Assembly: GCF_900108855.1 (NCBI RefSeq)
Contig: NZ_FNXY01000003.1
Span: forward strand, 62,001-126,000
Length of the DNA stretch: 64,000 nt
Direction of reading: 5' to 3'
Origin: Dyadobacter koreensis
Lineage (GTDB): Bacteria; Bacteroidota; Bacteroidia; Cytophagales; Spirosomataceae
Shown here in pieces: positions 25,202 through 33,551 of this stretch (positions are counted from its first letter, which is position 1; each line of letters opens with the position of its first letter). The notes below the pieces were generated by a model. The model was not told where the DNA came from. It searched no databases and saw only the letters and a list, made by a program, of their open reading frames with translations. Position numbers and translations under genes: made by a program.

Positions 25202-26383
25202 ATGGCTGACTTTTCTCCGGAATCTTTCAAAAAAGAGTTGCTCAACATTCTCAGTTATTGGGAAAAATACGCGATTGACCGCAAGAACGGTGGGTTTTAT
25301 GGACGCGTAAATTATGATAATGAAGGAGTTGCAGACGCACCTCATGCAGTTGTCATTATCAGTCGGATTCTCTGGACGTTTTCCATGGCCAAGCGACTTT
25401 TAAAAGATCCGAAATACCTTATCATTGCGGACCGTGCTTTCCAGGACCTTTCCATTCATTTCATTGACGCAAAATATGGAGGTGTATTCTGGTCGACTGA
25501 CTCGAATAATAAGCCATTAGAAATGAAAAAGCAGATCTATGGAAATGCTTTTGCGATGTATGGTTTAAGTGAATATTACAGAACAACGAACTTCCCCCCT
25601 GCCCTCGAACGTGCAAAAGAATTATTTTCTATCATTGAAAAACATTCTTTTGATCCTGCTAACGGAGGTTATCGTGAAGCTTTTGCCAGAGACTGGACTG
25701 ATACCGACGACTACATTTTGAGTAAGAGTCCATGGAATAAAAGTATGAACACCCATCTTCACTTGGTGGAGGCATATACAAACTTGTATCGTGTATGGCC
25801 GGACAAAACACTGAAAAAGCAAACAGAAGCCATGTTAAACGTAATCCTTGACCGCATTGTGAACAGCCAGACAAATCGGATGGAGATGTTCTTTAATGAA
25901 AAATGGGAATCGAAGGATAAAGTGATTTCATATGGTCATGATATTGAAGCATCCTGGCTTTTATACGAAACTGCTGAGGTATTGAAAAATGAAAAATTGC
26001 TGGCTAAGGCGCGTAAACAATGCATTTTAATGGCAGAAGCTGCCTCGACAGGTCTTGGTTCTGATGGGGGACTTAATTACGAATACGATCCTGAAACCAA
26101 ACATACCAAAACGGAACGCAGCTGGTGGGTTGCAGCAGAGCAAATGGTAGGATTTTATAATGCATATCAGCTTACAGGAAAGGCAGATTTCAAATTAAAA
26201 GCAGAAAAAAGCTGGGACTATGTCAACAATAAATTTATTGACAAGGAACGTGGAGAGTGGTTTGGTGCGGTTGAAGAAGATGGCACACAGCTTAAAGGCG
26301 ATAAGGTAAATTTCTGGAAATGCCCATATCACAATGCCAGAGCATGTACCGAAATGTGGCAAAGACTTGAAAATAAGCATTAG
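25202..26383 (+). CDS. Cellobiose 2-epimerase-like AGE family protein
   Basis: A 393-aa (alpha/alpha)6-barrel of the N-acylglucosamine 2-epimerase superfamily. The start YWEKYAIDRKNGGFYGRV and HAVVIISRILWTFSMA are typical of cellobiose 2-epimerases, and the catalytic His positions are visible in NTHLHLVEAY, SYGHDIEASWLL and KCPYHNARACTEMW. No signal peptide is present, so it works in the cytoplasm, converting beta-1,4-glucose or mannose disaccharides into their C2 epimers. Following a GH2 enzyme on the same strand, it suggests a beta-mannoside or cello-type oligosaccharide pathway. A mannosylglucose phosphorylase, usual in such pathways, is not nearby. Confidence 0.85.
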   Translation: MADFSPESFKKELLNILSYWEKYAIDRKNGGFYGRVNYDNEGVADAPHAVVIISRILWTFSMAKRLLKDPKYLIIADRAFQDLSIHFIDAKYGGVFWSTDSNNKPLEMKKQIYGNAFAMYGLSEYYRTTNFPPALERAKELFSIIEKHSFDPANGGYREAFARDWTDTDDYILSKSPWNKSMNTHLHLVEAYTNLYRVWPDKTLKKQTEAMLNVILDRIVNSQTNRMEMFFNEKWESKDKVISYGHDIEASWLLYETAEVLKNEKLLAKARKQCILMAEAASTGLGSDGGLNYEYDPETKHTKTERSWWVAAEQMVGFYNAYQLTGKADFKLKAEKSWDYVNNKFIDKERGEWFGAVEEDGTQLKGDKVNFWKCPYHNARACTEMWQRLENKH

Positions 26384-26557
26384 GGACAGTAAATATTTTT
26401 AATATTATGTAACTTTTAAAAGAATTTATTAATCTTTTTATTCTTTGGCTTATTTAATTTATTTTAAAAAGGTAAATTTAAAGCACATTCGGATTTCCGT
26501 ATTTACCCTTCGTTATCGGGTTAGTTTTTTATTATATCTCCGCACTATAAATTATTT

Positions 26558-26574
26558 TTTGATTTCTAATCAAA
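26558..26574. promoter_or_regulatory. Palindrome upstream of the small RHH-like gene
   Basis: TTTGATT-TCT-AATCAAA is a perfect 7-bp inverted repeat with a 3-base spacer, centred 74 bases before the ATG at 26640 in a very AT-rich gap. It could be the site of an autoregulating ribbon-helix-helix protein (inference), or a chance palindrome in AT-rich DNA. Confidence 0.35.
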
Positions 26575-26639
26575 TCGGAAAATCCCTGCGTATAAGAACA
26601 ATATAACCTAACTATAAAATTTAACCTATCTCCGCTACA

Positions 26640-26846
26640 ATGGCAAAAGTTAATCTTGACGTACCCGACAAAGTTCATTTGAAAGCAAAACAGCTTCAAC
26701 TTGAATTGGAAGAAAACGACAAACGAATCACTCTTCAGGAGCTTTACAAAGAGCTGGTAATTATCGGTTTGGAAGCAATGAAGAAAAAAATGATTAGCGG
26801 CCCCGCTTTAACAGAATCCAAAAGTTTTACGGCAATCGCCAGCTAG
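26640..26846 (+). CDS. Small ribbon-helix-helix-like protein
   Basis: A 68-aa protein. Residues 1-8 (MAKVNLDV) suit the beta strand of a ribbon-helix-helix dimer, followed by two helices (DKVHLKAKQLQLELEEND and TLQELYKELVIIGLEAMKKK) and a loose tail. This is the order of CopG/ParG-like DNA-binding proteins and of some antitoxins. No toxin gene is adjacent: the next gene is an Rpn-type nuclease more than 200 bases away with its own hairpin. It may be a free-standing regulator or the remnant of a toxin-antitoxin pair. Assignment is by pattern only. Confidence 0.55.
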   Translation: MAKVNLDVPDKVHLKAKQLQLELEENDKRITLQELYKELVIIGLEAMKKKMISGPALTESKSFTAIAS

Positions 26847-27020
26847 TTTAATGCCATTATTCTGTCAGTGATTTCATTCTGACGGTCCAGCCATGTCTTA
26901 AATTTATTGCAGATTATTTCTTAGCATTTTGCCAGGGTAATATTTCTATGCCCTCCTGGGTTATCCCCTTAACAGAGTGAAGTGACCAATTAGCTTTGCG
27001 TCCGTCTGTTTTTGAAAATA

Positions 27021-27076
27021 CATTTCACCTTTCGCTAAGTGTTCGCGCTCTGCAAACACCTAGCGAAAGGTAAATG
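27021..27076 (+). other. Long hairpin overlapping the start of the Rpn-type gene
   Basis: CATTTCACCTTTCGCTAAGT (27021-27040) plus GTTCGC pairs with GCAAACAC (27052-27059) and CTAGCGAAAGGTAAATG (27060-27076): about 23 pairs with one bulge and two mismatches around a 5-base loop (GCTCT). An AAAGG at 27066-27070 and the ATG at 27074 lie in the right arm, so RNA folding would hide this ribosome site. It could also be a mobile-element end. Confidence 0.6.
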
Positions 27077-28012
27077 ATTTCATCAACCTGCCAGACAATG
27101 AAGCGTAATGACACACTATGGAAAGGCATACTTGAAAATGTTTACGAGGACTTTTTGCGGTTCTTTTTTGAGCGGGCAGACGAATTGTTTGATATCGGAC
27201 AAGGTTTTCAGTTTTTAGATAAAGAGTTAGAACAACTGTTTCCGGCAGAAGACTTGGAATCTCCTAAATTTGTGGACAAACTTGTAAAGGTATTTACGAA
27301 AAGCGGCACGGACGAATGGATTCTTGTACACATAGAAGTTCAAGGATATGATGATAAGGACTTTGCCAGGCGAATGTTTAAATATTTTTACCGTATTCTT
27401 GACAAGTATGGAAAGCCGGTAACCGCCGTGGCAATTTTTACTGATCCCAACCCCAAATTCAGGCCTCGCGAGTATACCTACGACTATCTGGGAACCAAGT
27501 GTCTTTTTCGATTCAATACGTATAAAATCGTTGATCAAAACGAAGACCTTTTGATTCAAAATCACAATCCGTTTTCGGTTGTTGTGTTGACTGTTTTACT
27601 GGCGTTAAAGAAAAAGAATCTGAGCGACGAGGATTTGTTCAATCTTAAATTCTCTCTTGCCAAAAATCTGTTTGAGAGAAATATTCCAAAGAAAAAGATC
27701 AACGATCTGATCATATTTTTGCAAAGATATGTCACCTTTGCAGATCCGTTTTATAATGCTAAATTTGATACACAAATTCAAGAGCTAACTGAAAACCAAA
27801 AGAGTATGGGCATAAGGGAACTGGTACTTGACCTTGCAAAAAAGGAAGGTGTTAAAGAAGGTATTGAGAGGGGAATAGTTAAGGGCCGGGAAGAAAGCAA
27901 ATCTGAGTTTGTTAGAAATCTGTTAGCAACAGCAAAATTTACGGCAGCAGAAATTGCCGCTCTGGCCAATGTTACAGAGGTGTTCGTACTTAAAATACAA
28001 AAGACGATGTAA
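27074..28012 (+). CDS. Rpn family / PD-(D/E)XK nuclease transposase-like protein
   Basis: A 312-aa protein from ATG 27074, or 304 aa from ATG 27098 (MKRNDTLWKGILENVYEDFL), which matches the usual family start better. The N-terminal half has the PDDEXK-like core of the Rpn/PDDEXK_2 group: FLRFFFERADELFD, LDKELEQLFPAE and the catalytic-type strand EWILVHIEVQGYDDKDFARRMF. A coiled tail (about 240-300) contains KEGVKEGIERGIVKGREE, as usual in these proteins. E. coli relatives (RpnA) promote recombination and cleave DNA. Such genes act as selfish or horizontally shared elements. A 23-pair hairpin overlaps its beginning; no inverted terminal repeats were found. Confidence 0.8.
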   Translation: MISSTCQTMKRNDTLWKGILENVYEDFLRFFFERADELFDIGQGFQFLDKELEQLFPAEDLESPKFVDKLVKVFTKSGTDEWILVHIEVQGYDDKDFARRMFKYFYRILDKYGKPVTAVAIFTDPNPKFRPREYTYDYLGTKCLFRFNTYKIVDQNEDLLIQNHNPFSVVVLTVLLALKKKNLSDEDLFNLKFSLAKNLFERNIPKKKINDLIIFLQRYVTFADPFYNAKFDTQIQELTENQKSMGIRELVLDLAKKEGVKEGIERGIVKGREESKSEFVRNLLATAKFTAAEIAALANVTEVFVLKIQKTM

Positions 28013-28049
28013 AGATGGTCATTACGTGATCATTTATCTTATTCATAAC

Positions 28050-28086
28050 AAAAGCGCTCCGGATCATTACTTTCCGGAGCGCTTTT
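28050..28086. terminator. Strong bidirectional terminator
   Basis: AAAAGCGCTCCGGA, loop TCATTACTT, TCCGGAGCGCTTTT is a 14-bp perfect stem with A- and T-runs. It separates the Rpn-type gene (+) from the DUF885 gene (-). Confidence 0.9.
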
Positions 28087-28102
28087 GTTATTTAACTTTA
28101 CC

Positions 28103-29878
28103 TTATGCTTTTTTCACGCCCGTTATCCAGGTATTGATTTTCGCCTCCAGCACATTTAAAGGAACACATCCCGATTCCAATACTTTGTTGTGAAACTCTT
28201 GGATATTGAATTTTTCTACTTTTTCATTTTCAGCTTTCGATCTTAGTTCACGGATCTTCAGCTGCCCGATTTTGTAGGATAAAGCCTGCCCTGCCCCCGC
28301 CATGTAACGTTCAACTTCGGCCGTTATACTCTCTTCTGACTCCGCTTCGTGATCGATGGAATATTGAATTGCCTTTTCTCTTGTCCAACCCTTTGAATGA
28401 ATTCCTGTATCAACAACCAGCCTTATGGCCCGGTGCATCTCAGCACTTAACATGCCAAAATACTGATAGGGATCGGTATATAAACCTAGTTCTTTCCCGA
28501 GCGATTCGCAATAAAGTGCCCACCCCTCTCCATATGCGCTGTACCAAATGTTTTTTCTAAACGTTGGCAAAGCCTTGTTTTCCTGCTGTAAGGATATCTG
28601 GTAGTGATGTCCCGGAATCGCTTCGTGCAAAAACAAACTCTCGTCGGAAACATCATTATATTCTTTTACGTCAGGGATCGGAACATAAAAGACGCCCGGT
28701 CTGGAACCATCCGCCAAGCCCGGATTATATTCAGCGGAAGCAGAAGCTTCTCTAAATGCTTCAGTACGCCGTACTTCAAACGCCGCCTTCGGAGTCAGAT
28801 CGAAAAGCTTTTTCAAATTCGGTTTCATCGTCTCATGAATCTGATTAAAATGAGCAATGACCTCTTCCGGTTTTGTAAAAGGCATTAGCTTTTTATCGGT
28901 TCTTACACTTGCAAAAAATGATTTAAGATCACCTTTGAAGCCAACTTGCTCTTTTACCTTCTGCATTTCTTTTGAAATACGCTCCACTTCGCTGAGTCCA
29001 AGTGAATGGATTTCTTCAGATGTCATCGAAGTAGTTGTGTAATACTTGATATAAGTGTCGTAAAGCGCTTTTCCATTAGGAAGATCCATAAATCCGCTCG
29101 TGGACCTACCAGCTGGCAGATACTCCTTTTCAACGAAATCATGCAGACGTCTGAACGCCGGAATGACTTTTTCTTCCACCATCGTCTTATAGCTGCTCGT
29201 AAATCGCGCTTTGTCATCAGCTGAAAAAGATTCGGGAAACTTGGTTACCGGCGTATAAAACAAATGCTTTTCTGCCGGTCCATGATCCATATCTGCCAAC
29301 TGAGGAATCATCTTTTTGATTAAAGGTGAAGGCAAAACATATCCTTTCTGAATGCCTTCTTTCATATTGACAATAGCTGTGTCACACCATACAGTAAATC
29401 CATCTACACGTTTTAACCAATCGTCGTAGTCATCCACCGTTTTAAATGGCTGCATACTTCCTCCGCTCGCAAGTTGGGCAACCATCAAATGCGTAGAAAA
29501 TATCTGATTCATCGGCATTAGTTCTGTCGGGAAAGCCAATAACTCAAGATTAATGCTGCACTCCCACTTTAGGAGATCCCAACTCGTTTTTTCTTCTTCA
29601 CCTAATTCTTCACGATCATACTTATCCAGATTTTTTTGGTATTTACTATAAAAATCTACCAGCTTCTTTTTATAATCATTTGTCAGATCATTTGGAAAAA
29701 GGTCATTGTAACGGTTGTCGCCGTTCATGGTGGCTTCCAGCGGATAAAGCGGCAATTTTTCTTCGTAGTAATTGTCAAATAATTCACCAACCGGCGGAAG
29801 CAATTCTTCGGAAGATTTCTGTTGACAGGCTTGCATAAAAACACTCATTAAAAAGACCAGGATCAGATACTTGTTCAT
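28103..29878 (-). CDS. DUF885 family lipoprotein (putative metallopeptidase)
   Basis: A 591-aa protein with a lipoprotein leader (ILVFLMSVFMQACQQ, cysteine at about residue 18). The domain is DUF885: N-terminal LYPLEATMNGDNRYND and the metal-site-like LFLHEAIPGHHYQISLQ, with a further acidic helix YGEGWALYCESLGKELGLY. The H-E-A-x-P-G-H-H motif resembles zinc peptidase sites and the family is often treated as peptidase-like, though biochemical proof is thin. It probably sits at the outer or inner membrane facing the periplasm. It is a lone gene with a terminator shared with the Rpn-type gene. Confidence 0.87.
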   Translation of the reverse strand: MNKYLILVFLMSVFMQACQQKSSEELLPPVGELFDNYYEEKLPLYPLEATMNGDNRYNDLFPNDLTNDYKKKLVDFYSKYQKNLDKYDREELGEEEKTSWDLLKWECSINLELLAFPTELMPMNQIFSTHLMVAQLASGGSMQPFKTVDDYDDWLKRVDGFTVWCDTAIVNMKEGIQKGYVLPSPLIKKMIPQLADMDHGPAEKHLFYTPVTKFPESFSADDKARFTSSYKTMVEEKVIPAFRRLHDFVEKEYLPAGRSTSGFMDLPNGKALYDTYIKYYTTTSMTSEEIHSLGLSEVERISKEMQKVKEQVGFKGDLKSFFASVRTDKKLMPFTKPEEVIAHFNQIHETMKPNLKKLFDLTPKAAFEVRRTEAFREASASAEYNPGLADGSRPGVFYVPIPDVKEYNDVSDESLFLHEAIPGHHYQISLQQENKALPTFRKNIWYSAYGEGWALYCESLGKELGLYTDPYQYFGMLSAEMHRAIRLVVDTGIHSKGWTREKAIQYSIDHEAESEESITAEVERYMAGAGQALSYKIGQLKIRELRSKAENEKVEKFNIQEFHNKVLESGCVPLNVLEAKINTWITGVKKA

Positions 29879-30025
29879 TGTAAGGATTTAAGTTGTGGGC
29901 TAATACAGAATTTCGTAGTTCAATAATTTTATGTCCAAGTTTAAGAAAACAGACGAATAAATCTAATTTTTATTTCGTCCTGATGTCAAATTAATGGAGC
30001 ATACCGGCATTGTACGAAAACAAAA

Positions 30026-30085
30026 AATCCTGTACTGATAATTTCGTTTTACGTAAGCGCAAAAAGTAATTAACAATACAGGATT
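30026..30085 (-). terminator. Long imperfect hairpin terminator after the dienelactone hydrolase gene
   Basis: AATCCTGTACTGATAATT (from 30026) pairs with the segment ending AATTAACAATACAGGATT (30085) over about 25 positions with four mismatches around a short loop. On the minus strand the stem is followed by TTTTTTG, so it should end the hydrolase transcript (stop at 30099). Confidence 0.65.
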
Positions 30086-30098
30086 CTCAATTCTTTAT

Positions 30099-30869
30099 CT
30101 AAAAAATCTCTGCAAAAAATTGAAGCATTGCCTCCCAGGAACGTTTCGCTGCTTTCTCGTTGTAAGCGGCACCTTTCGAATTGTCATTCCCGGCAGCAGG
30201 ATCCGTAAAACTATGAACTGAGTTTGCATAATAAACCATCTGCCAGTCAGCATTTGCCTTTTTTAATTCACTCTGAAAGGCAGCAACTTCCATCCCCGGA
30301 ACAATATTATCATCAGCCCCATGCAGAATCAAAAGTTTTGGTTTGATCGGCGAAATCGTACGGTTGGAATCGCGGCCCAATCCTCCATGAAAAGAAACAA
30401 TTCCTTTTACCGGAAAATTTTCCCGCGCCGCTTCAACGGCTCCTGTGCCTCCAAAACAATACCCGATCACCGCAAGATTTGAAGGATCTGCTCCCGCCTT
30501 GATCAGCTGATCCAAAGCTAATTTAATGCGCTTATGATATTCTGAGTAATTTTTCTTGTAGTATCCTGCTAATTCACTAGCCTCCTTTTGATCTTTTGGC
30601 CCCTTTCCTTCACCATAAATGTCGGCTACAAAAGTGTAATACCCCAAAGCCGATAATTTTTCGGCACTATTCTTCGCATGGGCATCAATCCCCATCCAGG
30701 CAGGAAGAATTAACACACCCGCTTTTTTCTTATTTGTTATCTTGGGTTTGGCAGTTAGACCGTTTAATTTCTGCGTGCCGTCGGCGTAACTAACAGATTG
30801 AAGTTGCGCATAAGATGAACTAGTCATCGGGAAGGAAGCCGCTGAAAAGTCACACTTTGTAATTTTCAT
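30099..30869 (-). CDS. Dienelactone hydrolase family protein
   Basis: From the ATG at 30869 it has 256 residues; the longer frame from 30971 would overlap the upstream exporter gene by 65 bases and adds a non-homologous stretch. It is an alpha/beta hydrolase of the dienelactone hydrolase type: KAGVLILPAWMGIDAHAKNSAEKLSALGY at the start (in part), catalytic Cys in IGYCFGGTG, Asp in HGADDNIVPG and His in NSVHSFTDP. Cys replaces Ser as nucleophile, as in true dienelactone hydrolases, but most members have unknown substrates. It is downstream of an MFS exporter on the same strand and may be co-transcribed with it. Confidence 0.88.
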   Translation of the reverse strand: MKITKCDFSAASFPMTSSSYAQLQSVSYADGTQKLNGLTAKPKITNKKKAGVLILPAWMGIDAHAKNSAEKLSALGYYTFVADIYGEGKGPKDQKEASELAGYYKKNYSEYHKRIKLALDQLIKAGADPSNLAVIGYCFGGTGAVEAARENFPVKGIVSFHGGLGRDSNRTISPIKPKLLILHGADDNIVPGMEVAAFQSELKKANADWQMVYYANSVHSFTDPAAGNDNSKGAAYNEKAAKRSWEAMLQFFAEIF

Positions 30870-30906
30870 AGGTCTGGATTTATATAAACTAAATTGAAAA
30901 ACATCC

Positions 30907-32139
30907 TTAAAGCAACACAGAAACTTCACCTTCCACATCGCTGTTACGTGCAGAATTGTTGACGGTTGCATTACCTACAAATAAAATTACCAGACTCACT
31001 AGCGAACAAGCCGCCATCATTGCTACCATAGGAATGGCCGTATTGTTATGTAAAACACTGACAATAATAGAAATGATCGCGCCTGCGCCCATCCGCCAGC
31101 TTCCCATCAGCGCGGAAGCACTTCCGGTATGTTTTTTAAAAGGTGCAAGGGAAAGTGCCGAAGTATTGGGGCCAGTCAATCCTTGTCCGGTCAGGAAAAT
31201 AAACATCATCCCGATCAAAGTATACAGGTTATACCAATTATAATAAACCCCAAGAACCAGCAATGTCCCAACTACGCTTTGGTACAATAAAGTCGTTTTG
31301 ATAATCTGTTCGCTGTTGTATTTCTTCAAAAGAAAATGATTCAACTGGGTAGAACCGATCATGGCAAAGGCCAGAAATGCGAAAATCCAGCCATATTGTT
31401 GTTCAGAAACCTTGTAAATATTCATGAAAACGTCGGACGATCCAGCTATGTAAGCAAATGGCGCAGCTGTGGCCAGACCGCCGGCTGTTGCATATATCAA
31501 AAACTGAGGCTGCCGAAGTACCGTCATAAAACTTCCGATAACAGCCTGTGGTTTCAGTGAAACCGAAGGGTCAGGCATTTTGCCGGCCGGAAGAAAAAAG
31601 TAAATGGCCCCGATAATCATAAGCACAATACCGGCAAGAATTATAAAAACCCAGTTCCAGCCAAAAGCAGAAGTCACATAACCGCCAACCGTCGGCGCAA
31701 TCATTGGAGAAACTGCAATCACGAGCGTAATCATTGAAAAAACTTCCGCTCTCTTATCTTTAGTAAACAAGTCGCTCACCAAAGCCTGCGAAGATACCAA
31801 ACCTACACAACCTCCGATTGCCTGAAAAAAGCGCATAACCACCAAAGCCTCAACCGAGGAAGTCAAGGCGCAACCAATAGATGCCAGAATATAAATTACA
31901 AGCCCGGCGTAAAGTGGTGTTTTTCTTCCAAAGCGGTCTAAAAGAGGCCCGTACAAAACCTGACCGATGCATATTCCAATCAGATACCCCGTCAGCGACA
32001 ACTGAACCTTGTCGATGGTCGTATTTAAATCCATGGCAATCCTGGGAAATCCAGGTAGATACATGTCGATGGAGAATGGACTAACGGTAGCGAGAGATCC
32101 TAGGATCAGGATCATGTAGGAGTATTGTTTGCGGCTCAT
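30907..32139 (-). CDS. Bcr/CflA family MFS drug exporter
   Basis: A 410-aa inner-membrane protein with about 12 hydrophobic segments. The beginning YMILILGSLATVSPFSIDMYLPGFP is the classic Bcr/CflA/TcaB opening, where the D in the first helix is conserved, and the loop motif GPLLDRFGRKTPLY is the MFS motif A. Motif C-like Gly-rich text occurs in SPMIAPTVGGYV. Such proteins export bicyclomycin, chloramphenicol-type or other compounds by proton antiport. The gene is followed by the dienelactone hydrolase, so the pair might modify and export an aromatic or lactone compound (inference). Confidence 0.9.
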   Translation of the reverse strand: MSRKQYSYMILILGSLATVSPFSIDMYLPGFPRIAMDLNTTIDKVQLSLTGYLIGICIGQVLYGPLLDRFGRKTPLYAGLVIYILASIGCALTSSVEALVVMRFFQAIGGCVGLVSSQALVSDLFTKDKRAEVFSMITLVIAVSPMIAPTVGGYVTSAFGWNWVFIILAGIVLMIIGAIYFFLPAGKMPDPSVSLKPQAVIGSFMTVLRQPQFLIYATAGGLATAAPFAYIAGSSDVFMNIYKVSEQQYGWIFAFLAFAMIGSTQLNHFLLKKYNSEQIIKTTLLYQSVVGTLLVLGVYYNWYNLYTLIGMMFIFLTGQGLTGPNTSALSLAPFKKHTGSASALMGSWRMGAGAIISIIVSVLHNNTAIPMVAMMAACSLVSLVILFVGNATVNNSARNSDVEGEVSVLL

Positions 32140-32241
32140 GCGATTTAACTGAACTTGTTAGCATGACAACGAAAAAGTGGAAGATTATAGTTCCTCGAAT
32201 CTTAGAATAGTCTTATTTTTGATTATTCGGTAAAATTTAGC

Positions 32242-33423
32242 TCAGGAGTTTTTAAAATAGTCCTGCTTATTGGCAAGTACTTTCAAAAAAGGTCCAATAA
32301 AATACTTTGCCCGTAAACTGGTCATTATTTTCAGGTCGTCCAGGATTGAACTTTCCGAATCGAGAAACTTGAAGATGGTCTTCGCTGCTACATTTTTAAA
32401 AAGATCAGTAAATATTTCATCTCCCGGATAATATCCCGCATCAAAGACATTTAAAATGGTAGCATCCAACAATTTATGCTTACGCGAAATGTTTTCCGGT
32501 TTAAAAAATGGATGGTTATTTTCCTTAAACGATTTGATAATTTTTGATACAGTCTTCTGTGTGTTTAAAAAGGTGTATCCGGTAGAAGCTCTTGTGTCAC
32601 CTCCCGCACTTCCTATATTAATCACATTTCCTGATCTCCTTTGAAAGGAAAAATCAGTCATCGGGATGACACCAAACTCTTCCTCTATAATCTTGTAATT
32701 ATTAATTTTCAAAGTTTTATCAATATACTCCTGAATACCCGCATCATATTCCTCCTGCGTTAAAAGGTTTTTGGAAAAGATTGTATATTCTGTGAAAATT
32801 TCTGTCCGGGATAGTGGAAGTGTATAAAAAAAGGTTGCACCGTTTTTTTGAGACGTTCTGAAATCCATGAAATTTATCTGTGAAGGCTCTTCGTTGAATT
32901 CGCTTGTCTGAATCGTTACACCTTTAAAATGCTGCAAAAAATATTGATCATGGCTTTTTAACGTCGGTTTTACATAAACAGAATTAAAGACATACTTTGC
33001 ATAATAGGTCCTTTCAATCGTGTTAACTTCTGCTCCGTCTGCTTTCCCAATGACAGATTTTACATCTTGATTTATAAAACTGACCTGATCGAATTTTTCA
33101 ATAAAGGAAAGTACGTGCTTGTAAAAGTCAATGCTCCGGATCATTTTGTAGCCATACGTGCCGGTAGCGAGTTTTATCTTTTCTCCCTGATTGGTGAAAA
33201 ACAAAAGGTCACTCCATTTTCTGAAAATGATTTCTTCAAACGGCGATCTTTCTTCATCCTTTTGCCAAAAACACCAGGTTCGGTCATTTTGATCTTTTTT
33301 ATCTTTCTCGATGATAAGGATTTTCTGACCGCTCCAAATACCTTCCTTCAACGCACGATAGACCAGGCTCAACCCGGCCATTCCACCTCCGCTTATGATA
33401 ATGTCGAATTTTTCTGACTGCAT
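32242..33423 (-). CDS. crtY: Lycopene beta-cyclase family protein (CrtY-type)
   Basis: The ATG at 33423 gives 393 residues starting MQSEKFDIIISGGGMAGLSL; the frame extends to 33489 with an unlikely hydrophobic addition. The dinucleotide-binding GGGMAGLSLVYRAL, the DRTWCFWQKDE segment of cyclases and VINIGSAGGDTRASTGYTF near residue 290 are all diagnostic of bacterial lycopene cyclase. The enzyme closes the ends of lycopene into beta-rings at the membrane. No crtE, crtB, crtI or crtZ is next to it, so carotenoid genes must be elsewhere. Carotenoids and the flexirubin-type pigments made by the right-hand cluster are separate pigments. Confidence 0.88.
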   Translation of the reverse strand: MQSEKFDIIISGGGMAGLSLVYRALKEGIWSGQKILIIEKDKKDQNDRTWCFWQKDEERSPFEEIIFRKWSDLLFFTNQGEKIKLATGTYGYKMIRSIDFYKHVLSFIEKFDQVSFINQDVKSVIGKADGAEVNTIERTYYAKYVFNSVYVKPTLKSHDQYFLQHFKGVTIQTSEFNEEPSQINFMDFRTSQKNGATFFYTLPLSRTEIFTEYTIFSKNLLTQEEYDAGIQEYIDKTLKINNYKIIEEEFGVIPMTDFSFQRRSGNVINIGSAGGDTRASTGYTFLNTQKTVSKIIKSFKENNHPFFKPENISRKHKLLDATILNVFDAGYYPGDEIFTDLFKNVAAKTIFKFLDSESSILDDLKIMTSLRAKYFIGPFLKVLANKQDYFKNS

Positions 33424-33551
33424 TTTCAAAGATTTCGTTACGGCTTCGAGTTTTTCACACAAAGTAGTAAAGTAAAAAGCAAAGCACACAAAGATTTTAC
33501 AAATTTGCTCGCGTTGCCAGTAACTTCTGTGCTTTACGTTAATCCTGAAAA

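Noticed and set aside
26640..28012. RHH-like protein plus Rpn-type gene as a toxin-antitoxin pair
   Set aside because: They are separated by more than 200 bases with a long hairpin; Rpn proteins are not known as toxins of RHH antitoxins. No coupling is visible.
27021..28086. Complete insertion sequence around the Rpn-type gene
   Set aside because: The upstream hairpin and the downstream GC-rich terminator are unrelated in sequence, so they are not terminal inverted repeats; no target duplication was found.
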